Assembly (NCBI RefSeq): GCF_013155295.1
Contig: NZ_JABJXT010000012.1
Coordinates: 62,001 to 126,000 of the forward strand
Direction: 5' to 3'
Length of the DNA stretch: 64,000 bases
Source: Pseudogemmobacter hezensis
Lineage (GTDB): Bacteria > Pseudomonadota > Alphaproteobacteria > Rhodobacterales > Rhodobacteraceae
Position numbers and translations under genes: made by a program. Below are positions 59,830 through 64,000 of the stretch, in pieces. Within the stretch, counting starts at the first letter, position 1, and the number at the start of each line of letters is the position of its first letter. The notes under the pieces are model-generated. The model saw only the letters and a list, made by a program, of their open reading frames with translations, made no database searches and was not told where the DNA came from.

Positions 59830-59876
59830 GTGACCGCGCCGCCACCGCGCTCCCCGGTGGGGGCAGGCGCGGTCAC
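59830..59876 (+). other. Intercistronic hairpin after chvE
   Basis: GTGACCGCGCC (59830-59840) and GGCGCGGTCAC (59866-59876) form a perfect 11-bp stem; CCACCG and CGGTGG inside the loop can extend the structure. It lies in the 92-base gap before gguA, and no T run follows. Probably a processing or stability element that raises binding-protein expression. Confidence 0.6.
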
Positions 59877-59903
59877 GCCCCGACCCTTCGGAGATCATCA
59901 GCC

Positions 59904-61466
59904 ATGACCTCATCTTCCAGCCTTTTGGAAATGCGCAATATCGGCAAGAGCTTTCCTGGTGTCAGGGCTCTGGATCAGGTCAATCTGAGCGTCGCCCCCG
60001 GCGAGATCCATGCGATCTGCGGTGAAAACGGCGCCGGAAAATCGACCCTGATGAAGGTGCTTTCGGGCGTCTATCCGGCGGGCAGCTATGATGGTGAGAT
60101 CCATTATGACGGCGCGACCGCCAGCTTTCGCTCGATCCGTGACAGCGAGGCGAAGGGCATCATCATCATCCACCAGGAGCTGGCGCTGGTGCCGCTGCTG
60201 TCGATTGCCGAGAATATGTTTCTGGGCAATGAGGTCGCAAATCGCGGCGTGATCAGCTGGCCAGAGGCCTGGGCGAAAACCGCCGCTTTGCTGCAGAAGG
60301 TTGGCCTGCGTGAAAGCCCGCAGACCCCGGTGGAAAAGCTGGGCGTCGGCAAGCAGCAGCTGATCGAGATCGCCAAGGCGCTGGCGAAAGATGTGCGCCT
60401 GCTGATCCTGGACGAGCCGACCGCGGCTTTGCAGGAAAATGACAGCGCGAAGCTGCTGGATCTGATGCTGGAGCTGAAGGCCCAGGGCGTCACCCAGATC
60501 ATCATCAGCCATAAGCTCAATGAAATCAGACGTGTGGCAGACCGTGTCACCGTGATCCGCGACGGCTCGACCGTCTCGACCATGACCAGGGATGAAATCA
60601 CCGAGGACCGTATCATCCGCGATATGGTCGGGCGCGATATGGCAAACCGCTATCCCCACCGCGAGCCGCAGATCGGCGAGGTGCTGATGGAGGTGCGCGA
60701 CTGGAACGTCACCCATCCTGAACAGCCCCGCCAGGTGATCCGCGATGCAGGTTTCACGGTGCGCCGGGGCGAGATCGTCGGCATTGCCGGGCTGATGGGC
60801 TCTGGCCGGACCGAACTGGCCATGAGCCTGTTCGGCCGCAGCTATGGCCGCGAGATCCGGGGCGCGGTGACGATCAAAGGCGAGAGGGCCGATCTTTCAA
60901 CGGTTCCGGCGGCGATTGCGGCGGGGCTGGCCTATGTGACCGAGGATCGCAAACATCTGGGCCTGATCCTGGATGAGCCGATTGCGAAGAATGTCTCGCT
61001 GGCCAATCTGCGCGGCATTGCCGAACGCGGCGTGCTGTCGCGCGGGCGCGAGGCCCAGGTGGCGGAAGGCTACCGCCAGGCGATGCGCATCCGCACGCCG
61101 ACGGTGTTCCAGCAGGTCGGAAACCTTTCAGGCGGCAATCAGCAAAAGGTGGTGCTGTCGAAATGGCTCTTTACCGAGCCCGACGTGCTGATCCTGGACG
61201 AGCCGACCCGCGGCATCGACGTGGGCGCGAAATACGAGATCTACAACATCATGAACGAACTGGCCGCCCAGGGGCGCGGCGTCGTGATGATCAGCTCTGA
61301 AATGCCAGAGCTGCTGGGCATGTGCGACCGGATCTGCGTGATGAATGAGGGCCGGATCATCGGCGAACTGCCAAAGGCCGAGGCCAGCCAGGAGGCGATC
61401 ATGGCGATGATCCTGCGCGATGGCACCTCAGAAGAGGATGTGACGAATGGGGAGAGGGTTGCCTGA
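59904..61466 (+). CDS. gguA: Sugar ABC transporter two-domain ATPase GguA
   Basis: A 520-residue fused ATPase of the xylose/arabinose/ribose type. Domain 1: [51 protein letters not shown]. Domain 2: [67 protein letters not shown]. Its stop overlaps the gguB start (TGATG). It powers import of sugars delivered by ChvE. Confidence 0.92.
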   Translation: MTSSSSLLEMRNIGKSFPGVRALDQVNLSVAPGEIHAICGENGAGKSTLMKVLSGVYPAGSYDGEIHYDGATASFRSIRDSEAKGIIIIHQELALVPLLSIAENMFLGNEVANRGVISWPEAWAKTAALLQKVGLRESPQTPVEKLGVGKQQLIEIAKALAKDVRLLILDEPTAALQENDSAKLLDLMLELKAQGVTQIIISHKLNEIRRVADRVTVIRDGSTVSTMTRDEITEDRIIRDMVGRDMANRYPHREPQIGEVLMEVRDWNVTHPEQPRQVIRDAGFTVRRGEIVGIAGLMGSGRTELAMSLFGRSYGREIRGAVTIKGERADLSTVPAAIAAGLAYVTEDRKHLGLILDEPIAKNVSLANLRGIAERGVLSRGREAQVAEGYRQAMRIRTPTVFQQVGNLSGGNQQKVVLSKWLFTEPDVLILDEPTRGIDVGAKYEIYNIMNELAAQGRGVVMISSEMPELLGMCDRICVMNEGRIIGELPKAEASQEAIMAMILRDGTSEEDVTNGERVA

Positions 61467-62653
61467 TGTCGGATGAGAATGGAATGCGCACGCATCTGGG
61501 CGGGCATCTGCGGGAAAATGGCATGCTGCTGGCGCTGCTGGCGATTGTGGCCTTCTTCGCCGTCCTTCTGCAGATGCAGGACCGCCCCGTCAACTTTCTG
61601 CAGCCGCTGAACATCGCCAATCTGTTCTTGCAAAACGGCCATGTGATCATCCTGGCGCTTGGCATGCTGCTGGTGATCGTGGCGGGGCATATCGATCTTT
61701 CCGTCGGCTCTGTTGCGGCTTTCACGGGCGCGGTCTCGGCCTGGCTGATTGTCACGCTTGGCTGGCCGGTCTGGGCGGCGGTGCCTGCAACGCTGCTGGT
61801 CGGCGCGGCGATTGGCGCGGCCCAGGGCTATTGGGTGGCCTGGTGGCGTATTCCGTCGTTCATCGTGACGCTGGCGGGGATGATGGTGTTTCGCGGTGCC
61901 ACGATGTGGATGCTGGGCGGCCAGAACATCGGGCCTTTCCCGCGCGAATTCCAGTTCATGGCCAATGGCTACCTGCCCGACCTGACCGGGATCGGCAAGC
62001 CGCATGGGCTGACACTGATCCTGGCATCGGCGGCGATCATCCTGCTGGTTTCTTTGGGGCTGAAGGCGCGGGTGCGGGATGCGAAATTCGGCATCACCCC
62101 GGAACCGATGGGCTTTTTCGTCTTCCGCATGGTGGTGATCACTGCTGCGATCGGCTTTGTCGGCTGGCAGCTGGCCAGCTTCCGCGGCTTCCCCATCGTG
62201 ATGCTGATCCTTGTGGTGCTGACGGTGATCTATGCCTTCTTCACCGAAAACACCGTCGCAGGCCGCCGCATCTATGCGCTTGGCGGCAATGAAAAGGCCA
62301 CCAAGCTTTCGGGCATCCGCACCGAGCGCATGGTCTTCCTGTGCTTTGTCAATATGGGCGTGCTGGCGGCGCTGGCTGGGATGCTGGTCACCGCAAGGCT
62401 GAACTCGGCCACGCCCAAGGCGGGCACCGGGTTCGAGCTGGACGCGATTGCCTCGGTCTTTATCGGCGGCGCGGCAATGGCCGGGGGCTCGGGCAAGATC
62501 GTCGGCGTGGTGATCGGGGCGCTGATCATGGGCGTGATGAATATGGGCATGTCGATGATGAGCCTGGGCATTGATTACCAGCAGATGATCAAAGGCGCGG
62601 TGCTGCTCGCGGCGGTCTGGTTCGACATTTACAACAAACAAAAACGGGGCTGA
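61466..62653 (+). CDS. gguB: Sugar ABC transporter permease GguB
   Basis: A 395-residue permease of the XylH/GguB type with about twelve hydrophobic segments. IVAGHIDLSVGSVAAFTGAVSA is the typical EAA-like or conserved loop of ribose-class permeases, and TVAGRRIYALGGNEKATKLSGI occurs near the middle. It forms the homodimeric channel for the GguA-ChvE importer. Confidence 0.92.
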   Translation: MSDENGMRTHLGGHLRENGMLLALLAIVAFFAVLLQMQDRPVNFLQPLNIANLFLQNGHVIILALGMLLVIVAGHIDLSVGSVAAFTGAVSAWLIVTLGWPVWAAVPATLLVGAAIGAAQGYWVAWWRIPSFIVTLAGMMVFRGATMWMLGGQNIGPFPREFQFMANGYLPDLTGIGKPHGLTLILASAAIILLVSLGLKARVRDAKFGITPEPMGFFVFRMVVITAAIGFVGWQLASFRGFPIVMLILVVLTVIYAFFTENTVAGRRIYALGGNEKATKLSGIRTERMVFLCFVNMGVLAALAGMLVTARLNSATPKAGTGFELDAIASVFIGGAAMAGGSGKIVGVVIGALIMGVMNMGMSMMSLGIDYQQMIKGAVLLAAVWFDIYNKQKRG

Positions 62654-62658
62654 TCCTG

Positions 62659-63648
62659 ATGTTTCTCTCTCAAATCCGCCTTGAAAACGGCGCACGTGCC
62701 CTGGTCGCCCGCGAAGGTGAGGCCGCCTGGATCGTGCCCGGCGTCACCACGACCACCGAGGCGGCGAATGCCGCAATCGCTGCCCGCCGCAGCCTGAAAG
62801 AAGAGGTGATGTCGCGCGGCAAGGGCGAGGCGGTCGATCTGGCGGCCACGCTTGCCGCAGGCCGGGTGCTTTTGCCCGTAGATCATGCCGACCCTGCGCA
62901 TCTGCATCTGACGGGCACCGGGCTGACCCATCTGGGCTCGGCTGCGACCCGCAACTCGATGCATGCAAAGACCGATCCCGACACGCTGACCGACAGCATG
63001 AAGATGTTTCGCATGGGCGTTGAGGGCGGCAAGCCCGATGCGGGCCGGATCGGCGTGCAGCCCGAATGGTTTTACAAAGGCAATGGCTATAATGCGGTCG
63101 CGCCCGGCGCGGCCCTGGTCTCGCCCGGCTGCGCGCTGGACGCGGGCGAGGAACCCGAGGTCGCAGGCCTTTACCTGATCGGCGCCGATGGCACGCCCTT
63201 CCGCCTGGGCTGGGCGCTGGCCAATGAGTTTTCCGACCATGTGACCGAGCGCGGCAATTACCTCTGGCTGGCGCATTCCAAACTGCGCCCGGCCAGCTAT
63301 GGCCCCGAGATGCTGCTGGGCGATCTGCCCGCTGACATCCAGGGCAGCAGCCGCATCCTGCGCGACGGCAAGGTGATCTGGGAGAAGCCCTTCCTTTCGG
63401 GCGAGGCGAATATGTCCCATTCCATCGCCAATCTCGAACATCACCACTTCAAATATGACATCTTCCGCCAGCCCGGTGACGTGCATGTGCATTTCTTCGG
63501 CACCGCCACGCTGAGTTTCGCCGATGGCATCAGCGCCACCCAGGGCGATGTCTGGCAGATCTCTGCGCCCGGCTTTGGCCTTGCGCTGGAAAACCCGCTT
63601 GATCAGCAACCGGCCGAGACCGGCCCCTTCGCTGTCACCTCTCTGTGA
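62659..63648 (+). CDS. gguC: GguC / AraD1-family 2-keto-3-deoxy-L-arabinonate dehydratase-like protein (FAH fold)
   Basis: A 329-residue protein of the fumarylacetoacetate-hydrolase fold AraD1/GguC family, identified by HLTGTGLTHLGSAATRN, GVQPEWFYKGNGYNAVAPGA, and ANEFSDHVTERGNYLWLAHS with its acidic metal ligands. It lies five bases after gguB as in Agrobacterium. In the non-phosphorylating arabinose route it probably dehydrates 2-keto-3-deoxy-L-arabinonate to 2-oxoglutarate semialdehyde; this fits the arabinonate dehydratase gene that follows. Confidence 0.87.
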   Translation: MFLSQIRLENGARALVAREGEAAWIVPGVTTTTEAANAAIAARRSLKEEVMSRGKGEAVDLAATLAAGRVLLPVDHADPAHLHLTGTGLTHLGSAATRNSMHAKTDPDTLTDSMKMFRMGVEGGKPDAGRIGVQPEWFYKGNGYNAVAPGAALVSPGCALDAGEEPEVAGLYLIGADGTPFRLGWALANEFSDHVTERGNYLWLAHSKLRPASYGPEMLLGDLPADIQGSSRILRDGKVIWEKPFLSGEANMSHSIANLEHHHFKYDIFRQPGDVHVHFFGTATLSFADGISATQGDVWQISAPGFGLALENPLDQQPAETGPFAVTSL

Positions 63649-63660
63649 AAGTTCCGACAG

Positions 63661-64000
63661 ATGTCCGAGAAGCCCGCACCCTTTAAGCCAGCGCCCTGGC
63701 CACGCAAGCTGCGCTCGACCCATTGGTACACCGGCACCTCGCGCGATACGATCTATCACCGGGGCTGGATGAAGAACCAGGGCCACCCGCATGATCTGTT
63801 CGATGGCCGCCCGGTCATCGGCATCATGAACACCTGGTCCGAGCTGACACCCTGCAACGGCCATCTGCGCGAGCTGGCCGAAAAGGTGAAGGCCGGCGTC
63901 TGGGAGGCTGGCGGCTTCCCGGTCGAGGTGCCGGTATTCTCGGCCAGCGAGAACACCTTCCGCCCCACCGCGATGATGTATCGCAATATCGCCGCCATGG
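63661..64000 (+). CDS. L-arabinonate dehydratase, IlvD/Edd family (3' partial)
   Basis: The first 113 residues of a dihydroxy-acid dehydratase family enzyme, cut by the right window edge (full length about 580). The opening [22 protein letters not shown] and the segment [21 protein letters not shown] match sugar-acid dehydratases; the cysteine in TPCNGH is a likely iron-sulfur cluster ligand. With GguC it gives two consecutive steps of the oxidative L-arabinose route. It follows gguC by twelve bases, so it is in the same operon. Confidence 0.85.
   Translation, partial: MSEKPAPFKPAPWPRKLRSTHWYTGTSRDTIYHRGWMKNQGHPHDLFDGRPVIGIMNTWSELTPCNGHLRELAEKVKAGVWEAGGFPVEVPVFSASENTFRPTAMMYRNIAAM

Noticed and set aside
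61241-62695. Long minus-strand open frame opposite gguB
   Set aside because: His- and Gln-rich translation without motifs; the plus-strand permease is unmistakable.

Overview
The window is high-GC DNA dominated by importers, catabolic enzymes and one-component regulators. Gene content points to an alphaproteobacterium of the Rhodobacteraceae type, Paracoccus- or Rhodobacter-like: the fused rhamnulose-1-phosphate aldolase/dehydrogenase, the ChvE-GguAB-GguC sugar set, TonB receptors, and many ATGA-coupled ABC operons. This placement is inference. No rRNA, tRNA, CRISPR array, insertion sequence or integrase was recognised.

Layout, left to right. (1) 1-3136: end of a rhamnose catabolic operon (rhaD partial, rhaI). 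(2) 3204-10167: an iron-siderophore locus with a sucrase/ferredoxin-like protein, a binding protein, two FecCD permeases, an ATPase and, divergently, a TonB receptor. Two genes here each look one base short: the downstream permease near its 3' end and the receptor at its 5' end. (3) 10139-12395: a MocR-type and a GntR/FCD-type regulator. (4) 12608-23719: an eleven-gene plus-strand unit encoding a LivKHMGF-type importer and a ring-cleavage pathway (3-hydroxyacyl-CoA-dehydrogenase-like enzyme, two VOC proteins, a class II aldolase-fold protein, aldehyde dehydrogenase, HpaH-like hydratase, HpaI-like aldolase). (5) 23815-29762: surface polysaccharide genes (a tail-fibre-like/propeller protein, a flippase, a tyrosine autokinase). 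(6) 29896-35301: a HugZ-like protein, DoxX, two LysR regulators, and a 2-oxoglutarate dioxygenase coupled to a class II aldolase. (7) 35377-40982: a minus-strand FecI-FecR-TonB receptor-YncE iron-starvation unit. (8) 41345-42730: an ammonium transporter. (9) 42823-57582: two BMP-family nucleoside-type importers separated by a GalM-like and a MYG1-like gene, with an amidase and a cytosine-deaminase-like hydrolase in the second unit. (10) 57615-64000: a GbpR-like LysR regulator divergent from chvE-gguA-gguB-gguC and a partial arabinonate dehydratase.

The region most worth a second look is 18286-20677. Two coupled VOC genes encode one protein with the extradiol dioxygenase metal triad and one in which all three ligands are replaced. 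The next gene encodes a class II aldolase fold with all three zinc histidines replaced. The HpaF and HpaG steps of the classical pathway are absent, so this may be a variant meta-cleavage route that uses former metalloenzymes in new roles. Other structure not explained by genes includes paired palindromes before the Liv-type operon, short tandem repeats across stop codons (amt, codA), hairpins after three binding-protein genes, and nested hairpins inside the 3' end of the MocR gene.
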